Positions 42,941 through 54,374 of a DNA stretch of 64,000 nucleotides are shown piece by piece. The DNA comes from Anthoceros angustus (lineage: Eukaryota; Streptophyta; Anthocerotopsida; Anthocerotales; Anthocerotaceae): contig MU008159.1 of the NCBI GenBank assembly GCA_010909165.1, forward strand, positions 930,001-994,000, given 5' to 3'. Each line of letters opens with the position of its first letter. Positions within the stretch are counted from its first letter, which is position 1. The notes below the pieces were generated by a model. The model saw nothing but the letters and a program-made list of their open reading frames with translations. It searched no databases and was not told the origin of the DNA. A program made the translations under genes and the position numbers.

Positions 42941-43660
42941 GCCTGTGGAGCTATGTACAGTGTTATTATAACAAAATTATGCATCCTCAAGATGATTACT
43001 CAGTCTCATTTCCATACCTAGTGTCGTAAGTATTCTTCTTGGATTCTTCACCCTCTGTTGATCCATCATGTCGGGGTGGTACTGCTCATACATAATTGCA
43101 CTCCTAAGCTCTTCATCATGTTGCCAAAACTCTACTGATCGTCTGGGATCTCACTCACAATGCATAGGCGTCCATGTAACACATATACATGCTTCTTGAA
43201 CAATCGAGCAACTTGAGCTTTCACTCGCTTCTTGTAGGGATGAAGTGTGCTTGCTTGAATCTATCAACCTCATGATAGTGTGTCCATTCTTGGTGGCAAT
43301 GGCATAATGAAATCCATTGATATACTTTTCCAAGGCCCACTTGGAATAGGCGGTTGCAACAAACCTCGCGGATTTGCCTCCACCTTATCCTGCGGTCTAC
43401 ACAAGACTTAACATACTCAACGGTATGCTTGTACATTCCAGCCAATGCTTTCTCAACTTCTCATAAGTTGGGTCAATTCCTCTATGACAGCACTTGGCAC
43501 ATCATGACACTCTGCAAGCAACTTCCTTCTCAACACATGAGAATCGGGAATCACAATCTGTTTTGCTTGAACATCAACAAGCCATTTCTAAGCTTAAACT
43601 TAGATCCGGTTGCTCCACTTCATTGATCCAATCACATGCTAATGGATCTCGCAGATAAGC
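42941..43660 (-). pseudogene. Integrase zinc-binding and catalytic core (frameshifted)
   Basis: Unlike the 23-kb relative, this element keeps the core. On the minus strand, near 43550-43400, are damaged H2C2 pieces (TYEKLRKHW). Near 43340-43230 are ISLCHCHQEWTHYHEVDRFK and QAHFIPT, matching the core strand with the first Asp and DR.SK.AHFIP. Near 43090-43000 come EQYHPDMMDQQRVKNPRRIL and MRLSNHL. Near 42985-42930 is NNTVHSSTGYTPFQM, the core end. Frames change often. Confidence 0.75.
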
Positions 43661-44330
43661 TTCCTTGATCTGCGTGTGAGTGTCCTTGGCTCAATCACCA
43701 TCGTATTGCGCTAGCTTAGGCCTCTTGAGCGTGGTTATCAAACTTAAACTCTTGCGACTCAAAGCATCGCCACGAGATTCTCCTTCCGGCTTGTACTTGA
43801 TAGACACATCATACATTGCTAGGAAATCTTGCCATCTAGCTGTCTTGCGCTTAGTCGCGTGATTTGTAAAGAAGCTCGTGCTTACATTGTATACTGACAA
43901 AAGATCTTCCTAGAAGATAATGTCTCCAAATCTTGAGACAATTGATGACCATCATCTCCTTTTCATAAGTGGGGTACTTCCTTTCATGTTCATGCACTTC
44001 CTTGATTAAGCCACCGGCCTACCTTCTTGCATGAGCACTCCAATTGCAATATCGGCATCGTATATACTTCTATATCCTTCTTTGGATCATAGATTGCCAA
44101 TCTTGGGTAGTCTTGAGTTTCAACAAACTCGAATGCCCTCGACATTCATCATCCCACTTCCAAGCCTTCGCCTTCTTCAAGAGATCGATTAATGGGGCGG
44201 CAATCTTGGCAAACATCGGTACAAATCTTACATACGCTAGCCAATCCCAAAACATACGCACCTCGTGCACATTCGTTGGCAGCCAACTCTGTATACCTTT
44301 ACCTTATCGGGATCCATCCCGATACCATCC
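43661..44330 (-). pseudogene. RNase H region (frameshifted)
   Basis: The minus strand shows [20 protein letters not shown] and WKWDDECRG (RT thumb end, 44270-44070), then YDADIAIGVLMQEG (near 44055-44010; the first catalytic Asp region is damaged), LSVYNVSTSFFTNH near 43890, ARWQDFLAMYDVSIKYKPEG near 43840-43785 and DALSRKS. The order matches the clean copy at 22071-22725. Confidence 0.75.
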
Positions 44331-44960
44331 GCAGAGACAATGAATCCTAGGAAGTCTATCTCTTCCTTAACAAGTCACACTTTGTTATAGCTAAGAACAA
44401 AGAATTTGCTCTTAACCTTTCTAACACTTTCCTCAAGTGTTGGACATGCTCTTCAAGGTAGAACGTATATCATGATGTCATCCAAGTATATCACAACACA
44501 CTCATCCAACGGATCTCGAATATAGTATTCATGAGAGTCGAAACGTGGGTGCATTAGTGAGTCCAAATGGCATGACAAGGAACTCAAAAGATCCATACCT
44601 TGTTCTACAAGCGGTCTTGTATTCATGTCCTTCTGCGATCACGAATCGGTAATAGCACGCCATTAGATCCGACTTGGTGAAATACTTAGCACCTCTCAAT
44701 CATCAAACAAGTCATCCATCCTTGGCAAAGGATAAGAATTCTTCACATTATCGATTGAGTGCTCGTAATCCAAGCATAATCTCAATCCTCCATTCTTCTT
44801 GCGTGAACAACAAGGCGCACCAAATGGGGACTTTGAGATTCTCACATAGCCCTTGGCTAGCAGTTAGACATCTGTCTCTTGACTCTTGTAGCTCATCCTG
44901 CGATAATCTATATGGCGCTCTTGAAGGCGGTGTACTTCACGGCTTGAGATCAATCTCATG
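44331..44960 (-). pseudogene. Reverse transcriptase of the complete chromovirus
   Basis: Minus-strand pieces: [17 protein letters not shown] near 44860-44810, [16 protein letters not shown] near 44800-44755, [12 protein letters not shown] near 44735-44700, [12 protein letters not shown] near 44690-44650, [20 protein letters not shown] and [10 protein letters not shown] near 44640-44550, and the catalytic box DECVVIYLDDIMIY near 44465-44505 with both Asp present. Indels break the frame between nearly every pair of motifs. Confidence 0.8.
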
Positions 44961-45480
44961 ATCTACAATTCTTCTAGGAGGTAAAGGAGGCAACTCATCG
45001 GGCATCAAGTCCTTGAACTCATTCAAGACACTGCACTTCTTGGAATCTTTGGGTCACGAGACTCCATCTCAAGACCATCTTCTAGTCCTTGCAGCAAGTA
45101 AAAGAGTTCCTCTCCATCCTTTACACAACATTTGAGCTCTTTCTTAGAGATGATATCATCAATGTTGTCTCCAAGCCTCTGAGAGGCGCACAACTCACTT
45201 TGTGCTCTTCATCTCCTAAGATCTGTATGGTGCGTGAGTCCACGTTCACACATACCTTGTTGGCCTTCATCCATTCTAAGCCCAAGATGATTTCATGATC
45301 ATCCATATCTACAACTGAAGCTCACTGCTCCATTCCAATTCCCTATCTGCAGCGGCACTTCTTGCAATTCACCTTTGTGTTGCGCATTCCTTTAGCTTGT
45401 TTCACTCTACATGGCTCGGATGTACTAGCCCATGTCAAACCAAGCTTGCTTGCCTTGCTAGGAGAAATGAAATTATGTGT
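44961..45480 (-). pseudogene. Aspartic protease and linker
   Basis: Minus strand: LLDLAKN then HNFISPSKASKLGL near 45490-45430. In relatives this is D-S-G-A-T-H-N-F-I, so the active-site stretch is damaged. VVDMDDHEIILGLEWMKANK (second protease box) opens the 61-codon stretch 45306-45121, continuing VNVDSRTIQILGDEEHKVSC. The order matches the fragment at 12930-13290. Confidence 0.75.
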
Positions 45481-46769
45481 TCTTTGCTAAGTCAAGCAAC
45501 ATCCTCGCTCGCTCCATTTATACATCCATGTATGTACATGAGCTCTCCACCCGCCCTCCGAATAGTCTGTCCTCGGCACTCGAGACTCACCACATGCGCC
45601 TTCGCAACATGTGGCCGATCCGTCATTTGGGATCCTCGGATCCGCCACTTGTAATCCACGAGTCTTGGTGTGGATCTCCCATACCTACGTTGAGAGTCTT
45701 CGACATTCGGGCATTCATTTGCATAATGTCGGCTCTCCACATGAGTAGCATACTCCTTTTCGAGAACCCATACTGCTTCTCGAGCTCATGCCTCTGCTCC
45801 TCGATTTCTTCATGAAATTTCCTCTTGAATTGCCTCTTGCAATTCCATTTCCGCCTGTCCTTAGCGGCTCCTCTGCGCACTACTAGAGCTTCCTCTAGTG
45901 GGCATACCACTGCGCCTCGAAATCTTGGAGGAGTTGGATGTACTAGAATGGAAAGTATCGGGATGGCATCTGCTGTAATGGCCTGCCAATGTAGTTGGAC
46001 TATGCAACTCAATTACATTGTTGCCCAATCCTTCAAACCGACCATGAAGCGATGCGGTTTGTCATCTTCACTCATGGTAGTGCGGTGCATGGCGGCTTCA
46101 GGTACTTACATAATCTCGTCAGATTACTTTGCTTGATATTGTCAAGTCTTTGTCTACTTAGGCGAAGCATTCGCAGTTGGGCGCTTGAGGGCTTCTTTGA
46201 AGGATGCCCGATGCAGTGATGGTATGTGCTCGGTTACCAGGCAACATTAGCACCATAACCGCCACGGACCAAAGCATAGCCCTTTAAGAAATTAAGTACC
46301 TAAGTAGTACTCGGCTCAACACCGGATGAGGCGAGATAAGTCTCAATAGAATAGATCCAAGAATCAATGACTTGCGGATCTCTTTCTCCCTCATACTTAT
46401 CTGGTAGGGCTAGCTTCATGCTCGATTTGAGCCACTTTGAAGATGCTCTGAATTAGGAAGATTTCTTGTTGTTCTTCCGCATCTTCGCCTTGTTGAGGCT
46501 GCTGGATTCGCTTTGTCTTCTTCCTTGAAGTCATTACATCGTCAAGACACGGAAGAACTTGATAAAGTACTTCCACCATCCGTTCTTCAGTCCTCGACTT
46601 CTCTCCGGATGGGCTGCTGTGCTCTCAGCGCTCTCACTTCCTCTTGTTCACGATGATGAATCTTGAGCGGTTGAGGCGGATGATCGGCGGAGGCTCGCTT
46701 CTTGACCTCTCCTTACGCTTCTCATTGACCATCTTGTGCACTCTCTAGTCACTCGGAGGAATGGACTAC
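45481..46769 (-). pseudogene. Gag of the complete chromovirus (frameshifted)
   Basis: It starts soon after the primer site. Minus-strand pieces: KKTKRIQQPQQGEDAEEQQE near 46540-46450, a Lys/Glu-rich helical part FKRKFHEEIEEQRHELEKQY near 45770-45840, and a zinc-knuckle remnant, S-C-G-E..., HYANECPN near 45703-45748. Many stops lie between. The capsid core is not readable as one frame. Confidence 0.6.
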
Positions 46770-46780
46770 GCTCGATACCA
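46770..46780 (-). promoter_or_regulatory. Primer-binding site for initiator tRNA-Met, one base short
   Basis: The minus strand reads TGGTATCGAGC, four bases (TGAG) after the LTR end. The plant standard is TGGTATCAGAGC. The only difference is the A of CAG, so the primer site shows the same CAG damage as the rest of the window. Confidence 0.85.
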
Positions 46781-46784
46781 CTCA

Positions 46785-47359
46785 AGTAACACCCCTCACT
46801 GCGGCCAGTGAGAAGGCGTCAAGTCTTGGCTTCCAGGTCTAGGACCTCGCCAATTCACTCCACAAGAGACTTGCACGATTCTCAGCTCTCAACCTCACAA
46901 CACACACTAGGCTCCAAGTAGCCCGATCCGGCGACTCGCGGGCCACCTCCTCGAGGTCTTGCTCTTTATTACAAGAATACGATGGAATCGGCTATCTCGC
47001 CCAAGCTCACGCCTTGATTCCATGACAAGCTCACTAGCTAGCTCTCCACTCTCTCAAGGCTTGCAGGCACTCTTGCTCTCTCAAGAGTGAGTCCCACTTG
47101 TAACTTGTTCCTCAAAGCCCTTGCTCTAGCCCTTATATATCCCACTGACCTTAACTAGGCAGTTAAATCTAGGGATTCTTACATACCACTAATCACTAAG
47201 AGTCCTCTCTAGGCAGCTCTTCATTTGTGGCGCAATTCCTCTCTAACAAGAGATTGCATGAAGCATGCAACACATGCATCTTCTTAACAGGCAGCTACTA
47301 ACTTAGCTTTTTACCTTTTCAACTTTTCACCTTTCTACCATGTTTCACGGTCAGTTACT
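46785..47359 (-). repeat. 5' LTR of the complete chromovirus
   Basis: 575 bases. On the plus strand it begins AGTAACACCCCTCACTG and ends GGTCAGTTACT, then AAAGC. A minus-strand TATA (TATATAAG) near 47128-47135 would drive the element, and AATAAA lies near 46966-46971. Confidence 0.9.
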
Positions 47360-47364
47360 AAAGC

Positions 47365-47929
47365 AATGCACTAATAAATTGTTTTCTACAAAGCGTCCGT
47401 AAAGCCACTTGCCGATGAGGTTTCTTGAGGCTTGAGTCGCTTGACGTATTCTTGTATCATTCGGATATGCGAGCGTGTCTCGGAAAAGCGGTTGTGCGTG
47501 GGCGTCTCATCTGCAGCCCGGTGAGGTCGCACATCTCAGGTAGATGCTCTGATGCGCACATGCTGAGTGAAGCGGCGTACGTCTGTGGGGCTTCACTTGA
47601 AGCCGGATTTGCAAGGTCGAAAGTGGTGCGGTGCAAGCGGGCTGTGATTTTAGGAGGTGGGATTGAGCTGCTACTCTTGAGGTGAGAGGCCGAGCCCGTC
47701 CAACTCGTGCTCGAGGTTTTATGAGGTGCACGCTTGTGGAGTGGATGCTACGAGTTGCCTAGGGTGTTGCATGGCTGGTTCATGGTTGTCTTGCGAGTTT
47801 GGTGTGGCGGGATGCGATGGCATGCCGGCTACGCTTGCAACAAGCGGAACTATTGGATGCTAGGCGGCCGTGTGTGGATGTGAACGTAGCAGGTGAGGGC
47901 CTTGATTATTGCTTGAATGGACAGGATGG
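47365..47929. other. No gene recognised
   Basis: Between the chromovirus and the Crinkler-like gene; G-rich plus strand without a supported coding frame. It could hold the 5' part of the next gene. Confidence 0.35.
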
Positions 47930-49600
47930 CTGAGGAGAAGGTGTGGTATCACTATAAGTCCGAAGGTCGATCTGGAATGGGCTCTTCTTCGAGTTGAATC
48001 GGGGAGCGATGTGGATGGACTGAGGGATGCAATATGGGAAAAGTCAAAGGAGCAGTTTAAGGTGTTCCTAAACATCAAGGTGGTTGACAACTTGGAACTA
48101 TGGAAGGAGGGAGGTACAAAGGCCCTAGAGCTGGACAGGGTTCTAACAGGTGGGTGGATCCAGTGTTTAAAGATGGTGAAAAGAAGAAAGTTTCTGTCAC
48201 CCCTGTTGGGCAGAAAACTCGGATCATGCTTTTGTTGTCAGTGACCGCATCCCTCGTGATCTGGGATCTATAGGTGATGTCTTGGGTAGGCCTGCCGCAA
48301 TGAGTTCGAGGAAGAAGCTCACAGTATGGAACTGGCGAAGGCAATCTTAGTCCCGTTTGAGCATGTTCCAAGAACACTTGACGAGCTGCGAGATGCCTTA
48401 AGTAGTAGGCCTTTGCGGAAACTTCCTTTACATCGCATGTTTTGGAATCGTGTGAAGATGTATGAAGCGCTAGGGAAATCTTGAATTGGAAAGTTCTCCC
48501 ACTGCAACAGTTATTTCTTGTTCGGTCGAAGCGGCATATTCCGAGTGCATCAAGAAGCATCGCTATGGCACTATGGATTCTGCCAAAGTAAAGGCGACAT
48601 TGTGGGATAGGATCTTTTGTGGTTTTGGGAAACTCTGCTTGAGAGCTGAAATTCAGAGTGATCTGGAATATAGTCGGGACCAATGTAGTACTAGTAGCCT
48701 CTCGTCTGGTAGGAGCAGGAGCTATCTGTCGTTGCTGGTCTATGGCAAGGGGTAGTATACTTTGAGGAAGATTCAGGCCGGGCCAGTGATGCTGCACAGC
48801 AAGCAAGGAAGAAAGTGAAGACGTGGGATCCTAAGTATTTTAAAGATATGCAATATATGGTTTGTGTAGCTACCAAGATGACCCGATTCCATGTGTTTGC
48901 CTCTAGTCCTGGTAAGGATTGGTTTCCTCTTATTAATGCCCAAACAGTAGATTTGATAAGTGGGTTTTGCACAGCCATCAAGACTTCTATTAACTTTCTG
49001 CGATATGCTCTGACATGGGCTCCTGAGTTGGAAACTACTCCGAGAAAGAAGATTCTGTTTACCGACTCTCAAAAGTATGCAGAAAATATCGTCAGAACTA
49101 TTGATGAGCTACGATCTGGTGTTGTGAAGAAAACCATATTCCCATGGAGTAAACACGAAGAAGCTGGCTACACCAAATTGGCTTATGTCCAGAAAGCCAT
49201 GGAGGAGTTGAAGATCTATGCAGCAGTTCCCCTACTGTGTCAAAGGATTTGTACACAAGCAAACTAAAGCACATGGGTGTGCAGAAGAGGCCTGTGGATT
49301 GTTCGGAACTCAAAGCTTGTTTGGCAGATATTTTAAAGAGTTTGGCAAAGCTGCACAGGGTCAATCTTGTACACAGGGATATTAGATGGGCTAATATTGT
49401 GTATGTACAGATTATCGAGATGTGGTGGCTCATAGACTTTGAAACTGTGTGGGAGTCGGGTCATGTGCCAGAATGCGCCCTGCACTGCTTTAAAGATGTT
49501 TTGGGCCAAGACAGGCCCTTTGATTTGAAGACAGACCTAAAGTTGGTTGGCCGACTCATCAGTGACCTGCGCTCAGGTGGGATGCGATGATTTGCTGGAT
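47930..49600 (+). pseudogene. Crinkler-like header plus protein-kinase-like C-terminus, broken
   Basis: N to C on the plus strand. Near 47990-48115, VESGSDVDGLRDAI then VVDNLELWKEG resembles the ubiquitin-like header of Crinkler (CR) effectors, with its LK/R-x-A-I helix and the D-x-L-E-L-W-K end. Next, in changed frames, are SDRIPRDLGSIGDVLGRPA near 48240-48297 and FEHVPRTLDELRDAL near 48355-48400. An open stretch 48815-49267 (TWDPKYFKDMQYMVCVATKM; LETTPRKKILFTDSQKYAEN) has no motif I can name. From 49237 to 49590 is a kinase-like end: SLAKLHRVNLVHRDIRWANI (H-R-D-x4-N catalytic loop) and WWLIDFE (D-F-E in place of D-F-G). CR proteins of this layout occur in oomycetes, fungi and some plants and algae. 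Stops and frameshifts show it is broken as read. The kinase call is stronger than the header call. Confidence 0.6.
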
Positions 49601-49676
49601 TTGAAGGTGATCTTCTGGGAGGCAAGTTTGTTCATGCTGGTGATGCTCACGGCTATGGTCCCAACTTGTATGGGCG

Positions 49677-49790
49677 GTGAAGGCCAACTTGCTATGCCAT
49701 TCACAACATATGCAAAGTTGAAGGAAAGTGACAATATTACTTTTGATTGCCTTACGAGCGCAGTGGGCGGTGCCTTGCGGAAGGCGGGCA
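49677..49790. repeat. Direct repeat shared with 63405-63515
   Basis: GTGAAGGCCAACTTGCTA through CAAAGTTGAAGGAAAGTGAC and the following AATATTA..GATTGCCTT recur near the window end. Probably a transposon fragment joined to the end of the kinase gene. Confidence 0.75.
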
Positions 49791-49846
49791 GCTTGCCACT
49801 GCTATCGCCGTGAGCCGGTAGAGAAGCTCAACGAGAAGGGCGGACA

Positions 49847-49942
49847 CCGATCGGCGTCGGATGAGGCATCCGGTGAAGAACGTTCTCATCGCATCTGCAC
49901 GGTCAAGCGGATCTTGGACTAATTGTGGAGGAGTGCGAATCA
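49847..49942. repeat. 95-bp direct repeat (mate at 50170-50266)
   Basis: GATCGGCGTCGGATGAGGCA through GGAGGAGTGCGAATCA occurs twice, 323 bases apart. The intervening sequence is unclassified. Confidence 0.9.
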
Positions 49943-50306
49943 TGTAAAGAATCATCAAGGACTCGCCATATCCAAAGTGATCAAACCGCTCCTCAATAGT
50001 ATGAACATATCCACGAAGTGATAGTATAATAATCTCGCCTCAACACCTCGGTAAAAACAAGAAATGACTTCCTTGTCGAATCGCCACTTGAGCTTAAAGG
50101 TCACTCAATTCAAATTCCATGGAGGTATGTAGGGACTTGGTGCTTCTTTACCACCTTTAGACACGGAAGTCGATCGGCGTCGGATGAGGCATCCGGTGAA
50201 GAACGTTCTCATCGCATCTGCACGTCAAGCGGATCTTGGACTAATTGTGGAGGAGTGCGAATCAGCATGAAATCATCAACCGTTTGCTTGATTATCAAGG
50301 TTCCCA

Positions 50307-51458
50307 GTTGCTAGCTCTCACAACAAAAGGCATGAGCTGTTGCTACAGCGCCTAGGCATCGGGGCTTCCTAGAGCCGCAATAGAATCAGCCGAACCGGGC
50401 TGATTTATTGAGCTTGAGCCTCGGCCGGATTCTGTCAGAGCCATCCAAGACTCACCAAAAGGATCGATTCAATCCACGGCGCTTTGTTCTAATCCGCTCG
50501 TGATTTCAGAGATCGACCATTCCTCGGCGGATCCAGAATACACGAAAAAGGCTTGCGATGAGGAGCGATGAGTTTTCATACTAAGCAAGGCTAGTCACTT
50601 GCTGAAGTGATCGGCATATGCGCTTGCGGCTAGTCAATACGGAATAGCGCGTGAACACCCACCGTGCCCGTGCAAGTGGTGGGAATCACGTGTTGTGCCA
50701 AAGACAAACATTGCGGTTAGCAGGAGGAACAAAGTCGACGAGTTCAATTTCAAGCTGCCAAAAACATGGACGGTGATACTATCTCATCAAGGCTGCGTGC
50801 GGACTAGATCCATGGCGAAGTGGAAGAAATGGCTGCTGATCCGGCTCAATTCTGAGCCCGAGCCTCGGGCGTGAAGACACGAGGGCCGGCGCAAGGGTGG
50901 AGTCAAAAGAAAACCGGGGCCGGCCAGGAAAGCGAATCACACACTGGCGAGGAGTCTTGAAGGCGGGCGGGAGTTTCAATGCCTGGAGGCCAGACACATC
51001 ACGGACACACGGTGACACAGAGTTAGAGGAGCTGCGGCGGGTCATGAGGGCGGCGTCCGGATCGAGGAACATACGGAGATCATGTTGCGGTGGGGATTGA
51101 ACCCGCGCCGGCGAAGCTCAACAAATCGCACATTGGAGGAACAAAAATGCAGCATGAGAGGTTAGTCGCGAGTTGCTTGCACAAAATGCGAGCGAGAACA
51201 AGCAGCAGAGACATGCTTGCTCAAGTGCTTCAAAGGCCAACCTCGGGACAAGAGAGCCATCGACGAGCAGCCTTGCCAGGTCAACCACGATCATAGAGGA
51301 AATGATGAGCTTCGATAATGTGCACCCCAGGCTGCAACAACCCTGACATATGCTCAACTGTACGATCGCGTCGGCGGCTCTTAAGCATTTCGGAGTTCAA
51401 GGTCCGCACAAGAAGGCGGGAGGATCCCAAAATAGCGGAAATTGCAAGGAGTTGCAAA
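50307..51458. repeat. 1.15-kb near-identical repeat R1, copy 1 (mate at 53224-54374)
   Basis: By eye the two copies differ by one base in an A-run (50907 against 53823). The spacing is 2917 bases. No coding domain is recognised in it. A further damaged copy of its second half lies at 51606-52431 and a 100-bp piece of its start at 53092-53190. Confidence 0.95.
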
Positions 51459-52431
51459 TTTGTTGGCGCATGCTAAAATCACACTTCCACTCTCTGCGGC
51501 ATCCACATTGTGGTCGACTGGATGTTTATGTAGGCGCCATGGTAGGTCTCATACAAGGCTAGGAAGCACCAATATTGTGATGATCCAACGCGATGTGAAA
51601 GGCCCGGCTAGTCAATACGGAATAGCGAGCCGTGAACACCCACCGTGCGTGCAAGTGGTGGGAATCACGTGTTGTGCCAAAGACAAACATTGCGGTTAGG
51701 TTGGAGAGGAACAAAGTCGAGTTCAATTTCCAAGCTGCCAAAAACATGGACGGTGATACTATCTCATCAAGGCTGCGTGGCGGACTAGATCCATGGCGAA
51801 GTGGAAGAAATGGCTGCTGATCCACCATCGAGCCAGGCCCGTGAGTCGGGCGTGAAGACACGAGGAGCCTAGGCGCAAGGGTGGAGTCGAAACCGGGCAC
51901 AGAAAGAGATCACGCACACACGGCGAGGGAGTCTGAGGCGGGCGGGAGTTTCAATGCAGGAGGGAGACACATCACGGACACACAGTGACACGAGTTAGAG
52001 GAGCTGGGCGGTCATGAGGGACGGCGTCCGGATCGAGAACATACGGAGATCATGTTGCGGTGGGGTCAGAACCGCATAGGCGAAGCTCAACAAATCACCT
52101 GCACATTGGAGGAACAAAAATGCAGCATGAGAGGTTAGTCGCGAGTTGCTTGCACAAAATGCGAGCGAGAACAAGCGAGAGACATGCTTGCTCAAGTGCT
52201 TCAAAGGCCAACCTCGGGACAAGAGAGCCATCGACCGAGAAACAGCCTTGCCACAGGTCAACCACGATCATAGAGAAATGATGAGCTTTGATGTGCACGG
52301 AGCACGCAGCAACCCGGCATATATCTGCTCACTGTACGATCGGCGGTAACGGCTCTTAAGCATTTCGAGTTCAAGTGCAGCGCAAGAAGGCGGGAGGATC
52401 CCAAAATAGCGAAATTGCAAGGAGAGTTGCA

Positions 52432-52874
52432 AGTAGCAAGGCATGCGAGCTCGGACTCAGCGGTAGCCGAGCTGGGGTCGAGCTTGCTCGATGAGGACTG
52501 AGCCATCCGAGGCAGACTTGAGGCGTGCCAAGGTTGAAGTTTTGTCGGGCAGACCCGAGCAAGGCAGGAGTGGGCACAGCATTCTCGACCTACCGAGCGA
52601 TGAGTATCGAGAAAAGGAGAAGGTTGATTTCAGCCCATTACACGATCACTTGGCGGGCGTGGTGGGACAACGAAGGAAGCGACAAAAAGGAGACAAGCCT
52701 ACCATCAATCTTGGGATGTCATGAAGTCCGTGCTGCAGACCTTTTGCCCAAGGATCACAAAGAAAGGTGTTGAGTCGACGCAATGCAGCGTTGAAGCACT
52801 GCAGAACCTTGGAAGACTTTCACCTTGCATTCATGAAGGCAATGTTAAAAGCGGATCTCGAGCAAGAAGCAAAA
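52432..52874 (+). pseudogene. Gag-like fragment (near-identical mate at 55261-55703)
   Basis: Two overlapping frames give EVLSGRPEQGRSGHSILDLP and then HYTITWRAWWDNEGSDKKET followed by HEVRAADLLPKDHKERC. W-R-A-W-W-D together with FCP/K-DHKER is like the capsid core of gypsy gag. The reading frame shifts in the middle. A damaged relative is at 54374-54670 (YTITWRAWWDNERKQKETSL). Confidence 0.55.
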
Positions 52875-53223
52875 GATCACCAAGTGGAGGTAACGATCTT
52901 CTATCTGCAGCAGTGAGGAGCGATTGTGAATGACTTTGTGCTTTAAGAAGCGTCAAGGCACTCTCGGAGTTTAGGTGAGGAATGAAATCAACCCACGGGA
53001 TACCTACCTACCAAGTGGGCGTCGGACCTCGACAAGCCGATCCTCACACTTGGATACAAACAGCACCCAAAGTCGTACCTTCATAGCCGGATGACAAAAG
53101 GCATGAGCTGTTGCTACAGCGCCTAGGCATCGGGGCTTCCTAGAGCCGCAATAGAATCAGCCGAACCGGGCTGATTTATTGAGCTTGAGCCTCCGTCGAG
53201 GGCAATCCACTATGGTGGTAGCT

Positions 53224-54374
53224 GTTGCTAGCTCTCACAACAAAAGGCATGAGCTGTTGCTACAGCGCCTAGGCATCGGGGCTTCCTAGAGCCGCAATAG
53301 AATCAGCCGAACCGGGCTGATTTATTGAGCTTGAGCCTCGGCCGGATTCTGTCAGAGCCATCCAAGACTCACCAAAAGGATCGATTCAATCCACGGCGCT
53401 TTGTTCTAATCCGCTCGTGATTTCAGAGATCGACCATTCCTCGGCGGATCCAGAATACACGAAAAAGGCTTGCGATGAGGAGCGATGAGTTTTCATACTA
53501 AGCAAGGCTAGTCACTTGCTGAAGTGATCGGCATATGCGCTTGCGGCTAGTCAATACGGAATAGCGCGTGAACACCCACCGTGCCCGTGCAAGTGGTGGG
53601 AATCACGTGTTGTGCCAAAGACAAACATTGCGGTTAGCAGGAGGAACAAAGTCGACGAGTTCAATTTCAAGCTGCCAAAAACATGGACGGTGATACTATC
53701 TCATCAAGGCTGCGTGCGGACTAGATCCATGGCGAAGTGGAAGAAATGGCTGCTGATCCGGCTCAATTCTGAGCCCGAGCCTCGGGCGTGAAGACACGAG
53801 GGCCGGCGCAAGGGTGGAGTCAAAAGAAACCGGGGCCGGCCAGGAAAGCGAATCACACACTGGCGAGGAGTCTTGAAGGCGGGCGGGAGTTTCAATGCCT
53901 GGAGGCCAGACACATCACGGACACACGGTGACACAGAGTTAGAGGAGCTGCGGCGGGTCATGAGGGCGGCGTCCGGATCGAGGAACATACGGAGATCATG
54001 TTGCGGTGGGGATTGAACCCGCGCCGGCGAAGCTCAACAAATCGCACATTGGAGGAACAAAAATGCAGCATGAGAGGTTAGTCGCGAGTTGCTTGCACAA
54101 AATGCGAGCGAGAACAAGCAGCAGAGACATGCTTGCTCAAGTGCTTCAAAGGCCAACCTCGGGACAAGAGAGCCATCGACGAGCAGCCTTGCCAGGTCAA
54201 CCACGATCATAGAGGAAATGATGAGCTTCGATAATGTGCACCCCAGGCTGCAACAACCCTGACATATGCTCAACTGTACGATCGCGTCGGCGGCTCTTAA
54301 GCATTTCGGAGTTCAAGGTCCGCACAAGAAGGCGGGAGGATCCCAAAATAGCGGAAATTGCAAGGAGTTGCAAG
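53224..54374. repeat. 1.15-kb near-identical repeat R1, copy 2
   Basis: Mate of 50307-51458. Near-identity over more than 1.1 kb in an otherwise damaged region suggests very recent duplication or an assembly overlap. Confidence 0.95.

Larger units (their letters stand above)
41705..47359 (-). mobile_element. Complete chromovirus (Ty3/gypsy) with both LTRs and target duplication
   Basis: A 5655-bp element on the minus strand. LTRs are at 46785-47359 (5') and 41705-42280 (3'), with the primer site at 46770-46780 and polypurine tract at 42281-42292. A 5-bp duplication AAAGC flanks it (41700-41704 and 47360-47364). Gag, protease, RT, RNase H, integrase and chromodomain-like tail follow in order. 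All coding is frameshifted, and in the LTRs and primer site many breaks are at CAG or CTG. It is the same family as the plus-strand chromovirus ending at 25794. Confidence 0.9.
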
